From an uncultured Atopobiaceae bacterium (GTDB lineage Bacteria > Actinomycetota > Coriobacteriia > Coriobacteriales > Atopobiaceae): a DNA stretch of 64,000 nt. The notes below the pieces were generated by a model. It was given only the letters and a program-made list of their open reading frames with translations. It was not told the DNA's origin and did not search any database. Shown here in pieces: positions 1 to 15,426 of this stretch. Position 1 is the first letter of the stretch. Each line of letters begins with the position of its first letter. The DNA is taken from positions 1-64,000 of the forward strand of contig CALUJM010000008.1 in the NCBI GenBank assembly GCA_944320975.1. The letters are read 5' to 3'. A program made the translations under genes and the position numbers.

Positions 1-290
1 AGTTCACCGGTGAGATCTACGTCCTCACCAAGGAGGAGGGCGGCCGTCACACCCCGTTCTTCGCCGGCTACCGTCCGCAGTTCTACTTCCGCACCACCGA
101 CGTCACCGGTGACATCTCCGAGCTCACCGACACCAACGGCAACAAGGTTGAGATGGCTATGCCTGGCGACCACATCACCGTCAAGTGCAAGCTCATTCAC
201 CCGATCGCCATGGAGCAGGGCCTCAAGTTCGCTATCCGCGAGGGTGGCCACACCGTCGGCGACGGCCGTGTCTCCACGATTCTCGACTAA
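1..290 (+). CDS. tuf: Elongation factor Tu, C-terminal fragment (window edge)
   Basis: Last 96 residues of EF-Tu, the GTPase that carries aminoacyl-tRNA to the ribosome. The frame is open from base 3 and stops at TAA 288-290. The fragment is beta-barrel domain 3, recognised by [26 protein letters not shown] and the terminal [13 protein letters not shown]. The N-terminal GTP-binding domain lies before the window. It is followed by a strong terminator, so tuf ends its own transcription unit here and is not part of the str operon seen at 26 kb, which lacks a tuf copy. Confidence 0.97.
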   Translation, partial: FTGEIYVLTKEEGGRHTPFFAGYRPQFYFRTTDVTGDISELTDTNGNKVEMAMPGDHITVKCKLIHPIAMEQGLKFAIREGGHTVGDGRVSTILD

Positions 291-311
291 CTTCACCCGA
301 AGCTAGTTTTG

Positions 312-344
312 GACCCGGCGTCCTCGTGACGCCGGGTCTTTTTT
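312..344 (+). terminator. Rho-independent terminator of tuf
   Basis: Perfect 11-bp stem (312-322 with 328-338), 5-nt loop CTCGT, then six T (339-344). It lies 21 bp after the tuf stop codon. Confidence 0.95.
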
Positions 345-403
345 GCGCCTCGTTCTTATCGATTTGCGGATTTTGTGATGTGGGACGACAAGAACCACGA
401 GCC

Positions 404-433
404 TTGACAGGTTTGCGGGGCCAATGGTATCGT
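404..433 (+). promoter_or_regulatory. Promoter candidate for rpmG-tRNA-Trp-secE-nusG
   Basis: TTGACA at 404-409 is a perfect -35 box. TATCGT at 428-433, 18 bp away, is the best -10 match. It lies between the tuf terminator and rpmG and leaves a leader of about 55 nt. Confidence 0.55.
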
Positions 434-493
434 TCTCCATCGCGTCACGTTTGAGGGAAACTCCCTCCAACGAGAAGTTCTTCAGGAGGATCA

Positions 494-643
494 ATGCGTA
501 CTCTAGTTACCCTCGCGTGCACCGAGTGCAAGCGCCGCAATTACACCACGGACAAGAACAAGTCCAACAACCCCGATCGCATGGAGTTGAAGAAGTACTG
601 CCCGTGGTGCCGCAAGCACACGCTGCACAGGGAGACCCGCTAA
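494..643 (+). CDS. rpmG: 50S ribosomal protein L33
   Basis: Small large-subunit protein of 49 residues, the usual length for L33. It reads [17 protein letters not shown] and ends in [14 protein letters not shown]. The two cysteine pairs, C9/C12 and C36/C39, form the zinc-binding (zinc-ribbon) version of L33. AGGAGG at 485-490 precedes the ATG. It is followed after 19 bp by tRNA-Trp and then secE-nusG, a common bacterial order. The ATG at 494 is the only start with a good ribosome-binding site. Confidence 0.97.
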   Translation: MRTLVTLACTECKRRNYTTDKNKSNNPDRMELKKYCPWCRKHTLHRETR

Positions 644-662
644 CTAGGTGGGTTTTCATCAC

Positions 663-738
663 AGGCCAGTAGCTCCAATGGTAGAGCGGCGGTCTCCAAA
701 ACCGTTTGTTGAGGGTTCGAGTCCTTCCTGGCCTGCCA
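663..738 (+). tRNA. tRNA-Trp (anticodon CCA)
   Basis: Full cloverleaf: acceptor stem AGGCCAG (663-669) pairs with CTGGCCT (728-734), D-stem GCTC/GAGC, anticodon loop CTCCAAA between GCGGT and ACCGT, T-loop GTTCGAG, discriminator G and encoded CCA (736-738). The anticodon CCA reads UGG, tryptophan. It lies inside the rpmG-secE unit and is probably processed from that transcript. Confidence 0.97.
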
Positions 739-811
739 GATTTCACCACCGGCTTTCCCTTCGGGGTTAGCCGGTTTCCATGTAAGGCACCGTTTTCTGA
801 GGAGTCGAGGG

Positions 812-1195
812 ATGGCCAACAAGGACCGAAACAAGAGGAGCGCCCGCAAGGCACGCGCCGAGGAGCGTGCTCGCGTCGAGGCTGCTCGTGCCGCCTCCGA
901 GCCCGAAGAGTCCAAGAAGGCGGTCGCCAAGTCCGAGAAGGCTGCGGCCAAGGCGGAGAAGAAGGCCGCCAAGGAAGAGCGGGCCAAGGCGCACCCTGGC
1001 CCCATCCGTCGCCTCCGCAACTATCTGGGCGACGTCCGCTCCGAGATGCGCCGCGTGGTGTGGCCCTCTCGCAGCGAGCTCAAGAGCTACTCGGTCGCCA
1101 TCATCGCGATGCTGATCGTCTTCGGCATCATCATCTGGCTCGTCGACTCCGGTATCGTGGCCGCCCTTGTCGGCTACACCGGCCTGAGGGGGTAG
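812..1195 (+). CDS. secE: Preprotein translocase subunit SecE
   Basis: Single-span clamp subunit of the SecYEG channel, 127 residues. Residues 1-60 are a charged, lysine/alanine/glutamate-rich cytoplasmic extension. The conserved amphipathic segment RRVVWPSR is at about 80-87, followed by one membrane helix at about 94-118. GAGGAGTCGAGGG just upstream supplies the ribosome-binding site. It sits 4 bp before nusG in the conserved secE-nusG pair; its partner SecY is encoded at 42.5 kb. Confidence 0.97.
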   Translation: MANKDRNKRSARKARAEERARVEAARAASEPEESKKAVAKSEKAAAKAEKKAAKEERAKAHPGPIRRLRNYLGDVRSEMRRVVWPSRSELKSYSVAIIAMLIVFGIIIWLVDSGIVAALVGYTGLRG

Positions 1196-1199
1196 TGAC

Positions 1200-1748
1200 A
1201 TGGCTAAGCGCTGGTATGTGATTCACACCTACTCCGGGTACGAGAACAAGGTCAAGGCTGACCTCGAGCACCGCATCGAGACCTACGGCCTCGAGGACAA
1301 GGTCGTGGACATCCAGATCCCGACCGAGGAGGTCACCGAGATCAAGGATGGGGGCAAGCGCGAGACCAAGGAGTCCAAGGTCTTCCCGAGCTACGTCCTC
1401 GTTCGCATGGAGATCGACGACAACACCTGGGCCGTTGTGCGCAACACCCCGGGCGTCACGGGCTTCGTGGGCCTCGACGGCAAGCCCACGCCGCTTCGCC
1501 GCGACGAGTTCGACAAGATCATGCGCCGCTCCGGCGTCCGCGGCACCGCCGCCGCAGCTCCCAAGCGCACGGCCACCAACATCGAGGCCGGCCAGGCGGT
1601 CAAGGTGCTCTCCGGCCCGCTCGCCGACTTCGACGGCCTCGTCTCCGAGGTCATGCCCGAGTCCGGCAAGGTCAAGGTCATGCTGACCATCTTCGGCCGC
1701 GAGACGCCCGTCGAGCTCACGCTCGACCAGATCTCGGTCATCAGCTAG
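1200..1748 (+). CDS. nusG: Transcription termination/antitermination factor NusG
   Basis: 182 residues. The N-terminal NGN domain (starting [20 protein letters not shown]) binds the RNA polymerase clamp. A C-terminal KOW domain (from about [18 protein letters not shown]) contacts Rho or ribosomal protein S10. It starts 4 bp after the secE stop and is probably translationally coupled. It directly precedes the L11/L1 genes, as in most bacteria. Length and motifs are normal and no insertion is seen. Confidence 0.97.
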   Translation: MAKRWYVIHTYSGYENKVKADLEHRIETYGLEDKVVDIQIPTEEVTEIKDGGKRETKESKVFPSYVLVRMEIDDNTWAVVRNTPGVTGFVGLDGKPTPLRRDEFDKIMRRSGVRGTAAAAPKRTATNIEAGQAVKVLSGPLADFDGLVSEVMPESGKVKVMLTIFGRETPVELTLDQISVIS

Positions 1749-1840
1749 GAGATCCCGTCCACCCGGTATCGGTGAGGATAGCTTCTCGGGTCGGGCGCAT
1801 TCATAGATCTAAGACGACATCGTTTCCCAAGGAGAGAGAC

Positions 1841-2269
1841 ATGGCCAAGAAGCAGGTCACCAACTTCATCAAGCTCCAGATTCCGGCTGGCGCCGCCAAC
1901 CCCGCGCCTCCCGTCGGCCCCGCCCTCGGTGCCGCCCAGGTCAACATCATGCAGTTCTGCCAGGCGTTCAACGCTGCCACGGCGGACAAGCAGGGCGACA
2001 TCATCCCCGTCGAGATCACGGTCTACGAGGACCGCTCCTTCGACTTCGTCTGCAAGACCCCGCCCGCCGCTGAGCTGATCAAGAAGGAGCTCGGCCTCAA
2101 GGGCGGCTCCGGCGTGCCCCAGCGCGACAAGGTCGGCCAGCTCTCCCAGGAGCAGCTCACCAAGATCGCCGAGATCAAGATGCCGGACCTCAACGCCAAC
2201 GACATCGAGGCCGCCAAGAAGATCATCGCCGGCACCGCCCGCTCCATGGGCGTCACCGTCGCCGAGTAG
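1841..2269 (+). CDS. rplK: 50S ribosomal protein L11
   Basis: 142 residues, normal length. The N-terminal domain has the proline-rich thiostrepton-site segment ([16 protein letters not shown]). The C-terminal rRNA-binding domain ends [18 protein letters not shown]. The protein is part of the GTPase-associated centre with L10 and L7/L12. The ATG at 1841 follows AAGGAGAG; upstream in-frame starts lack a site and would add non-L11 sequence. A paired palindrome separates it from rplA. Confidence 0.97.
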   Translation: MAKKQVTNFIKLQIPAGAANPAPPVGPALGAAQVNIMQFCQAFNAATADKQGDIIPVEITVYEDRSFDFVCKTPPAAELIKKELGLKGGSGVPQRDKVGQLSQEQLTKIAEIKMPDLNANDIEAAKKIIAGTARSMGVTVAE

Positions 2270-2278
2270 CGTTTCGTG

Positions 2279-2343
2279 CGTGCAAAGGGGACAGTCCCTT
2301 TTGCACGCTGTCACCGTGCAAAAGGGACTGTCCCCTTTGCACG
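2279..2343. repeat. GGGGACAG-type paired palindrome between rplK and rplA
   Basis: Two 29-bp units, 2279-2307 and 2315-2343, are exact reverse complements of each other, separated by 7 nt. Each unit is also a near-palindrome, GTGCAAA...TTTTGCAC, around the core GGGGACAGTCCC. Transcribed, it forms a 29-bp hairpin. No T-run follows, so it is not a classical terminator. Sister copies lie at 19343, 21144, 21619 and 45263. Confidence 0.9.
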
Positions 2344-2390
2344 CACGATGTGGGAGGGCGCAAAGCCCGCTGACCACAGGAGGAAAGAAC

Positions 2391-3098
2391 ATGCCTAAGC
2401 ACGGAAAGAACTACAAGGCCGCCGCCGCCAAGGTCGACAGCACCAAGCTCTACTCCCCGAAGGAGGCCATGGAGCTCGCCAAGGAGCTGTCCCCCGCCAA
2501 GTTCGACGAGACCGTCGAGGTCGCCGTCCGTCTCGGCGTCGACACCCGCAAGGCCGACCAGAACGTCCGCGGCTCCATCGCGCTGCCCCACGGCACCGGC
2601 AAGACCGTGCGCGTCGCCGTCTTCGCCGAGGGCGAGAAGGCCCGCGAGGCGGAGGCCGCCGGCGCCGACGTCATCGGCTCCGACGATCTCGTCGCCCAGA
2701 TCCAGGCCGGCGAGCTGAACTTCGACGCCGCCATCGCCACGCCCAACATGATGGGCAAGGTCGGCCGCCTCGGTAAGATCCTCGGCCCCCGCGGCCTCAT
2801 GCCCAACCCCAAGCTCGGCACCGTCACCATGGACGTCGCCAAGATGGTCGGCGAGCTCAAGGCCGGCCGCGTCGAGTACCGTGCCGACCGCTACGGCATC
2901 TGCCACGTCCCGATGGGCAAGGTGTCCTTTGACACGCAGAAGCTGGTCGAGAACTACGGCGCGCTCATCAACGAGCTGCTCCGCGTGAAGCCGTCCAGCG
3001 CCAAGGGCAAGTACGTCAAGTCCGTCGTCATCTCCACCACGATGGGCCCTGGCATCAAGGTCGACTCCTCCAAGACCCGCAACCTCATGGAGGAGTAG
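2391..3098 (+). CDS. rplA: 50S ribosomal protein L1
   Basis: 235 residues, the usual length. It binds the L1 stalk of 23S rRNA and helps E-site tRNA release; in many bacteria it represses its own operon by binding the leader mRNA. Signature [16 protein letters not shown] is present. The ATG at 2391 follows ACAGGAGGAAAG at 2376. The longer open frame upstream runs through the palindromic repeat and is not coding. Confidence 0.97.
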   Translation: MPKHGKNYKAAAAKVDSTKLYSPKEAMELAKELSPAKFDETVEVAVRLGVDTRKADQNVRGSIALPHGTGKTVRVAVFAEGEKAREAEAAGADVIGSDDLVAQIQAGELNFDAAIATPNMMGKVGRLGKILGPRGLMPNPKLGTVTMDVAKMVGELKAGRVEYRADRYGICHVPMGKVSFDTQKLVENYGALINELLRVKPSSAKGKYVKSVVISTTMGPGIKVDSSKTRNLMEE

Positions 3099-3125
3099 CT
3101 CTCTCCTTGGAGATTTCTTGATTGC

Positions 3126-3154
3126 TTGACGAGCGTCTTGCGCAATGGCACAAT
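3126..3154 (+). promoter_or_regulatory. Promoter candidate for rplJ-rplL
   Basis: TTGACG (3126-3131), 17-bp spacer, CACAAT (3149-3154). It lies in the 280-bp gap between rplA and rplJ, where many bacteria start a separate L10-L7/L12 transcript. It overlaps the 16-bp inverted repeat at 3128-3175: the -35 box touches the left arm and the -10 box lies in the loop. Confidence 0.55.
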
Positions 3155-3175
3155 GTGTCGCGCAAGACGCTCGTC
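3128..3175. repeat. 16-bp perfect inverted repeat over the rplJ promoter
   Basis: GACGAGCGTCTTGCGC (3128-3143) and its exact reverse complement (3160-3175), separated by 16 nt. It is either a double operator around the promoter or, if transcription comes from rplA, a long hairpin that could shape the L10 leader. Confidence 0.9.
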
Positions 3176-3179
3176 TTGT

Positions 3180-3378
3180 GTACGTCCATCAGCACGTCCG
3201 CTGCCAAAGACAGCCGGTGCCGCAAGGCTCAAAGGGGTTTACCCGCCTGCCGAGGTGGTCTCAGAGATTGCATCTTCGAGGACCCCGCTTTGGCTGTGCC
3301 ACGCGGGGTCTTCTCATGCGGAAGGCCCGCCTGCCGGCGGCTCGTGCCCGACCGCATCAGAGGAGGTGTACAGAACAC
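3180..3378 (+). ncRNA. rplJ 5' leader with attenuator-like hairpin
   Basis: About 200 nt of untranslated sequence precede rplJ. It contains the hairpin GACCCCGC (3281-3288) / GCGGGGTC (3303-3310), followed by only a short TTCT. Its place matches the L10 leader known from other bacteria, where the L10-L12 complex binds and represses the operon. I cannot confirm the kink-turn by eye. Confidence 0.4.
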
Positions 3379-3900
3379 ATGCCGTCCAAGTCCAATGTCG
3401 CTATGCTCGAGAAGGTGGCCGGCTCCCTGGAGGCCGCCGGTGGCGTCTTCGTCGTCGACTACCGTGGTCTCTCCGTCAAGGAGACCCAGGAGGTCCGCCG
3501 CGCCCTGCGCGAGGTCGGGGCCGAGATGAAGGTGTACAAGAACAACATCGTCAAGATCGCCCTCGAGAACGCCGGGATGCCCAACATCGACGAGATGCTC
3601 TCCGGCACCTGCGCTTACGTCTTCTATGAGAAGGACCCCGTCGATGCCGCCAAGGTCATCAAGGAGCAGTCCGAGAAGCTCAAGAAGATGGAGTTCGTCG
3701 GTGCCATCGCCGATGGCAAGGCCCTCACGAGCGACGAGGCCAAGGCTTACGCCGACCTGCCCAACCGCGAGCAGCTCATGGGTCAGATCGCCGGCCTCAT
3801 CAGCGGCTTCGCCCGTGGCATCGCCGTGTGCGTCAACGAGGTCCCGTCTGGTCTCGCCCGCACCATCAGCGCTGTCTCCGAGCAGAAGCAGGCTGCCTAG
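3379..3900 (+). CDS. rplJ: 50S ribosomal protein L10
   Basis: 173 residues, normal for L10, which anchors the L7/L12 dimers to the ribosome. The N-terminal part (EAAGGVFVVDYRGLSVKE, then VYKNNIVKIAL) binds rRNA. The C-terminal helix (VNEVPSGLARTISAVSEQK) binds L7/L12. The ATG at 3379 follows AGGAGGTG at 3361. Open frame further upstream is the leader, not coding sequence. rplL follows after 99 bp. Confidence 0.96.
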   Translation: MPSKSNVAMLEKVAGSLEAAGGVFVVDYRGLSVKETQEVRRALREVGAEMKVYKNNIVKIALENAGMPNIDEMLSGTCAYVFYEKDPVDAAKVIKEQSEKLKKMEFVGAIADGKALTSDEAKAYADLPNREQLMGQIAGLISGFARGIAVCVNEVPSGLARTISAVSEQKQAA

Positions 3901-3999
3901 CACCAACCCGCGGCCTGGCCGCACACCCAGGGGCGCCCAGCGCCTCGCACGCAAACAAGCAATCCGCGCACACCGCGCGGGACCGAAAGGAAACTAAAA

Positions 4000-4383
4000 A
4001 TGGCTAAGCTTACCACCGAGGAGATCATTGACGCCCTCAAGGAGATGACCCTTCTCGAGGCCTCCGAGCTCGTCAAGGCTATCGAGGACACCTTCGGCGT
4101 CTCCGCCGCCGCCCCCGTCGCCGCCGTCGCCGCCGCTCCGGCTGCCGGCGCTGCCGCCGAGGAGGAGGAGAAGACCAACTTCGACGTCGTCCTCGAGTCC
4201 TTCGGCGACAACAAGATCGCCGTCATCAAGGTCGTCCGCGCTCTGACCAGCCTCGGCCTCAAGGAGGCCAAGGAGGTCGTCGAGGGTGCCCCCAAGGCCG
4301 TCCTCGAGGGCGCCAAGAAGGACGACGCCGAGGCCGCCAAGAAGCAGCTCGAGGAGGCCGGCGCCGTCGTCACCCTCAAGTAA
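4000..4383 (+). CDS. rplL: 50S ribosomal protein L7/L12
   Basis: 127 residues. The N-terminal dimerisation and L10-binding helix ([27 protein letters not shown]) is followed by an alanine/valine-rich hinge at about 34-53. The C-terminal factor-binding domain carries the conserved [34 protein letters not shown] precedes the ATG. A terminator follows, so rpoBC is largely transcribed from its own promoter. Confidence 0.97.
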   Translation: MAKLTTEEIIDALKEMTLLEASELVKAIEDTFGVSAAAPVAAVAAAPAAGAAAEEEEKTNFDVVLESFGDNKIAVIKVVRALTSLGLKEAKEVVEGAPKAVLEGAKKDDAEAAKKQLEEAGAVVTLK

Positions 4384-4420
4384 GTTCGCTTACTTCGGGT
4401 TACGCGCACAGCGCACCTTC

Positions 4421-4454
4421 AAGGGGTCGGGCCCACGGGTCCGGCCCCTTTTTT
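4421..4454 (+). terminator. Rho-independent terminator after rplL
   Basis: GGGGTCGG (4423-4430) pairs with CCGGCCCC (4441-4448) with one G-U pair, followed by six T (4449-4454). Confidence 0.9.
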
Positions 4455-4457
4455 CAC

Positions 4458-4660
4458 ATGGAGTGCGCGCACCGAGTGCGGGCGAGAAGTGCGGGCGATT
4501 TCGGCGCGTGGCGGGCCCGAGTGCGCGGCCCTTCTCGGCGCCCGGCGTCGAGTGCGGGCATCGAGTGCCCGCCGGCCCGCACTCGATGGGGGCTGCCGAG
4601 AAGTGCGGGCGGCCTCCCGACAGATGCCGAGAAGTGCGGGAGGCCAGCATGTCCTTATCG
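4458..4660. repeat. AGTGCGGG/GAGAAG word array upstream of rpoBC
   Basis: Non-coding stretch built of recurring words: CGAGTGCGGGC, GAGAAGTGCGGGC, TGCCGAGAAGTGCGGG and reverse forms such as CCGCACTCGATG. There are about eight occurrences in 200 bp, with irregular spacing. The same words form arrays at 25670-25945 and 31020-31200, each just upstream of a major promoter. The rest of the 4455-4887 gap holds only the promoter below. Confidence 0.75.
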
Positions 4661-4805
4661 GCGAGCGGTAGCGCGGCGACGGAGGTCCTCCAAGGGGACA
4701 CCACCGAACCTCCACAAGCACGTACTTCTCGCCTGCGTATTTGCGCAGGTAGAAAGCGTGTTGTGGATTCATACTCGAAAACGCGGGTCAAGTCAAGGCT
4801 TTTCA

Positions 4806-4834
4806 TTGACCGGGGGCAGCTGTTTCGGTAACTT
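4806..4834 (+). promoter_or_regulatory. Promoter candidate for rpoBC
   Basis: TTGACC (4806-4811), 17-bp spacer, TAACTT (4829-4834), 54 bp before the rpoB start. The sequence around it is locally AT-rich compared with the flanks. The -10 box is only a partial match. Confidence 0.5.
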
Positions 4835-4887
4835 ATTACGTTGCGACAATTGCCGCCTTCCACCCTTTTTGAAGGAGGAAAAGCCTG

Positions 4888-8400
<3,513 letters not shown>

Positions 8401-8405
8401 CGACT

Positions 8406-12833
<4,428 letters not shown>

Positions 12834-12856
12834 TCGCCTCCTCTGAGCACGACCCA

Positions 12857-12891
12857 GGCGCCGGCCCCCCTGCGGGACCGGCGCCTTTTTT
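12857..12891 (+). terminator. Rho-independent terminator of rpoBC
   Basis: GGCGCCGGCCCC (12857-12868) pairs with GGGACCGGCGCC (12874-12885) with one mismatch, then six T (12886-12891). Confidence 0.93.
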
Positions 12892-12991
12892 GTCCGCGCG
12901 CCCCATCCGAGCTCGGCCCCCGGCCCAAACCCGGGCACCGTCCCGGCCCCGGCCCCAGCCCGGCCCTGGCCCAAGCCCGGCCCCGGCCTCG

Positions 12992-13101
12992 AACTTCTGT
13001 ACTTTGTTTTGGGCTCCGACGGAATGCGCTTCAGACGTAAGCTCCTGACCAGCAGATATAGAAACTCAAATCGAATGCCTCGGAAACAAAGTGCAGAAGT
13101 T
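12992..13101. repeat. CTGTACTTT stem-loop element, copy A
   Basis: Terminal arms of 18 bp (12992-13009 and 13084-13101) pair with one mismatch and enclose about 74 nt. The interior holds CCTGACCAGCAGATATAGAA, shared in degenerate form with copies at 14259, 29560 and 52367. It is AT-richer than its surroundings. The rest of the 12892-13345 gap is a low-complexity GGCCC-rich run (12900-12990) and sequence in which I see no gene. Confidence 0.8.
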
Positions 13102-13345
13102 TGCGAGCCGCTCTCAGAGGAAGATCCGCGGGGCCTGCGCAAACCGACCGCTTGCCCTCGAAACGCGACCGCTTGCGAAGGTTACACGAAGCTATCAGCA
13201 CTGGCTCTTTTTCTCACTTTTCCGAGCCGTCACCATTTCTGAGCTGGGAACGGCAGCTTACACGAAACTGCGCGAGGCTCAAGAAGCGCCCTCGGCCGCC
13301 CACATGGCGCGAGCGAGCGGACTTGACGGGTGATAGGCTCCGCGC

Positions 13346-14246
13346 ATGGATGCCATCGTCAGCGACATATCTGCGTTTAGGTATTGGCGGATACCCCCGC
13401 TCGTACGCCTGCTCGTGTCCGCTCCTGAGGACGACGCCCTGTTGCAGAGCATCGTTTCGGAAGAGGAGCTGACACGGCTGAGACAGGGCTGCGCGCAGCT
13501 GCCGCTCGTACGCGAGCATCGTGCGGACCGTTCTTCTCGCCACCGAGCTCTGCGGCAGCTTTTCCGTCTACGAAGCGCCTGCGTGCGTACGAGAGGTTCT
13601 TCAGACGCTGGTGAACGAGAAACGATTGCCCAAACTCGATGGGTGGTCGCCCTGCCTTGATAGCGAGGGGCAGATTACGAACTTGTGGACCCGTCGACCG
13701 CTCGTCTCGCGCGACGGCCTGCTGAAGGTGGCGGAGGAGGCGTCCTGCCGAAACGGTCGCGCACGGCTTAAGGAGGCGGCGGACCTGATGGTGCCGGGCG
13801 CAGCGTCTCCATTTGAAGCGCAGACTGGGGTCATCCTAGGCTTTTCTCGGCAAAGAGGCGGGGAGGGTCACACGGGCTTCTCTCACAACCGCCGCATCGC
13901 GCTGTCGCGTGAGGCCCGCGCGCTTGCGCGGAGGGCGTCGTGCTATTGCGATTTATATTGGGACGAGGGTCTTGACCTCGAGTGTCAGAGCAAGCTCGCG
14001 CACGCTTCGGGCTCGGGGTACCTCTCCGATGCCGACCGCGCGACAGCACTCGAGCTTATGGGTATCAGTGTGCTTCCGGTCACCTATGCGCAGCTCACGA
14101 CCGAGGAGAGGGTTGTCGCGCTCTCGAGGGCGGTGGCGGAGAAGCGAGGCGTTGCCTGGCAGCCGCCCACGGCGCGTGAGCGCGAGCTGGGAAGCGGGCT
14201 GCGCTCAGAGGTCCTGCGTGACTGGTCAACCCTGCTTGACGTGTGA
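13346..14246 (+). pseudogene. Broken orphan hypothetical gene (internal deletion and frameshift)
   Basis: Two reading frames look like the ends of one protein. The 5' part, from ATG 13346, reads MDAIVSDISAFRYWRIPP and stays plausible to about 13505 (RQGCAQLPL). The coding signal then moves to another frame, in which YASIVRTVLLATELCGSFSVY continues to TGA 14244-14246. The ELCGxxSxY motif followed by a 200-residue C-terminal half recalls a family of hypothetical proteins common in Coriobacteria, from memory only. Members have a middle section between these ends that is missing here. Codon use is less GC-biased than the neighbours, consistent with transfer or decay. The gene lies between stem-loop elements A and B. 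No function is assigned. Confidence 0.6.
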
Positions 14247-14258
14247 CGCGAGCCCTCG

Positions 14259-14368
14259 AATTTCTGTACTTTACTGAGGAATCGCCCGAGCAGCGTCTTT
14301 CCCACAAGCCGCTGACCTGCGAATATAAAGTTTCAAAACAGCGCTGACGGCGATAAAATACAGAATTT
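14259..14368. repeat. CTGTACTTT stem-loop element, copy B
   Basis: Arms AATTTCTGTACTTTA (14259-14273) and TAAAATACAGAATTT (14354-14368) pair at 13 of 15 positions. Its length matches copy A, and the interior CTGACCTGCGAATATAAAG aligns with copy A. It begins 12 bp after the stop of the broken gene, so the two copies bracket that gene. Confidence 0.8.
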
Positions 14369-14412
14369 TGCGAGATGGGGCACCGCTTGGGGCGGGGCAT
14401 CGCGGGCGGGCC

Positions 14413-15141
14413 TTATGCCCGGCGCAGGGAGGCCTGCTCGGCGGCGTATGCGGTGCTGCCCACGACGGCGCGGCCCCAGGGGTCGACGGTCTCGAGGGTG
14501 CCGCATTCCAGCTGGGCGCCGGTCTCGGCCTCGAGCACGCGGACCTTCTCGCCGCGCCAGGCGAGATGCGCGAGGTAGTCGTCGCGGATGCCGTCGAGCG
14601 GGCGCTCGCCGGCGGCTGCGGACCACGCGTCGACCCGCGCAGCGATCGCGTCCCGCAGGGCCTCGGCGGCGGCCGAGAAGGACGCGGGGGCGCCGAGCTC
14701 CGCCAGGCAGATCGCGCTCAGCGCGCGCGGGGCGCTCTCCAGATTGAGGCCCACGCCGCAGACGGCGAAGGTGCCGCCGGCCTGGTCACGGCCCGCCTCG
14801 ACGAGGATGCCCGCCAGCTTGCGTCCATGCGCCAGCACGTCGTTGGGCCACTTGAGCTGGGCTTCATTTGAAACTCCAAGCGCCCCGAGCCCATCGAGCA
14901 CGCCCAGCCCGCATGCCGCCGCGAGGCCGGGAAGCCGCGAGGGCGCGACCTCGGGTCGCAGGAGCACGGACAGATAGAGGTTTCCGGCGGGCGACTCCCA
15001 CACATGCCCGCGTCTGCCGCGGCCCGCGGTCTGGCGACGCGCGGCCACGGCCGACCCATGCGGCGCGCCCTTCTCGGCACGCTCGCGCATGAGGTCGTTG
15101 GTCGACCCGACTTCGTCGAGTACCTGCATGAGCGCGTGCAT
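14413..15141 (-). CDS. birA: Biotin--[acetyl-CoA carboxylase] ligase (catalytic domain only)
   Basis: 242 residues. It attaches biotin to the AccB lysine via biotinyl-AMP. Motifs: STNDLMRERAEKG near the N-terminus, QTAGRGRRGHVWESPAGNLY (the biotinyl-AMP loop), LKWPNDVL and KLAGILVE. It lacks the N-terminal winged-helix domain of repressor-type BirA, so it is probably purely enzymatic. The start at 15141 (MHALMQVLDEVGSTND) follows GGGAAAGGGGGA on the minus strand; longer in-frame starts would add an unrelated arginine-rich leader. It is transcribed divergently from the fatty-acid operon whose AccB it serves. Confidence 0.93.
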   Translation of the reverse strand: MHALMQVLDEVGSTNDLMRERAEKGAPHGSAVAARRQTAGRGRRGHVWESPAGNLYLSVLLRPEVAPSRLPGLAAACGLGVLDGLGALGVSNEAQLKWPNDVLAHGRKLAGILVEAGRDQAGGTFAVCGVGLNLESAPRALSAICLAELGAPASFSAAAEALRDAIAARVDAWSAAAGERPLDGIRDDYLAHLAWRGEKVRVLEAETGAQLECGTLETVDPWGRAVVGSTAYAAEQASLRRA

Positions 15142-15392
15142 GGCATCCCCCTTTCCCGCTACCAATTCTAAGGGCGCAGGGCAGAATCGGGACCGTGCCT
15201 CCCGCGCCCGGCCTTTGGCCGGCGCGCGGCGGTGCGGCCCCGTGCGGGCGTCCTTCTCGGCACCCGTCTTTTCTCTTCCGCTGGCGGAAACGTGTCGGCT
15301 GCGCCCTCCCATGTGTAGGACTCATGGCAAAATTGAGAAGCCGCGCAATGCGGACGCCCTTTTGTTCAGCATTGAGTAGCCTACGTATGAGA

Positions 15393-15408
15393 TGTTGACA
15401 CGTTAACA
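15393..15408. promoter_or_regulatory. Operator-like palindrome in the fabH leader
   Basis: TGTTGAC-AC-GTTAACA: two 7-bp half-sites matching at 6 of 7 positions, only 6 bp before the ribosome-binding site of fabH. It is an AT-rich island in the birA-fabH divergent region. Palindromes of this size are typical of MarR/TetR-type fatty-acid regulators, but no regulator gene is nearby. The TTGACA inside it is too close to the start codon to be a -35 box. Confidence 0.5.
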
Positions 15409-15426
15409 ATGAGGGAAGGAGGTCAG

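Noticed and set aside
2279..2343. Palindromes as rho-independent terminators
   Set aside because: The stems are long but no T-run follows, and termination inside rplK-rplA or the fab operon would be harmful.
4458..4660. Small proteins in the repeat-rich gaps at 4.5, 25.7 and 31.1 kb
   Set aside because: Open frames of 60-180 codons exist on both strands, but they follow the repeat words, have no ribosome-binding site and no conserved start.
12900..12990. GGCCC-rich run after rpoC as a functional repeat
   Set aside because: It is irregular low-complexity sequence with no fixed period, more likely replication slippage than an element.
13322..13345. Promoter TTGACG just before the broken orphan gene
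   Set aside because: No -10 box at a suitable distance before the ATG.
15395..15400. TTGACA as a -35 box for fabH
   Set aside because: A -10 box 17 bp downstream would fall at the start codon, so transcription would begin inside the gene. It is better read as half of an operator palindrome.
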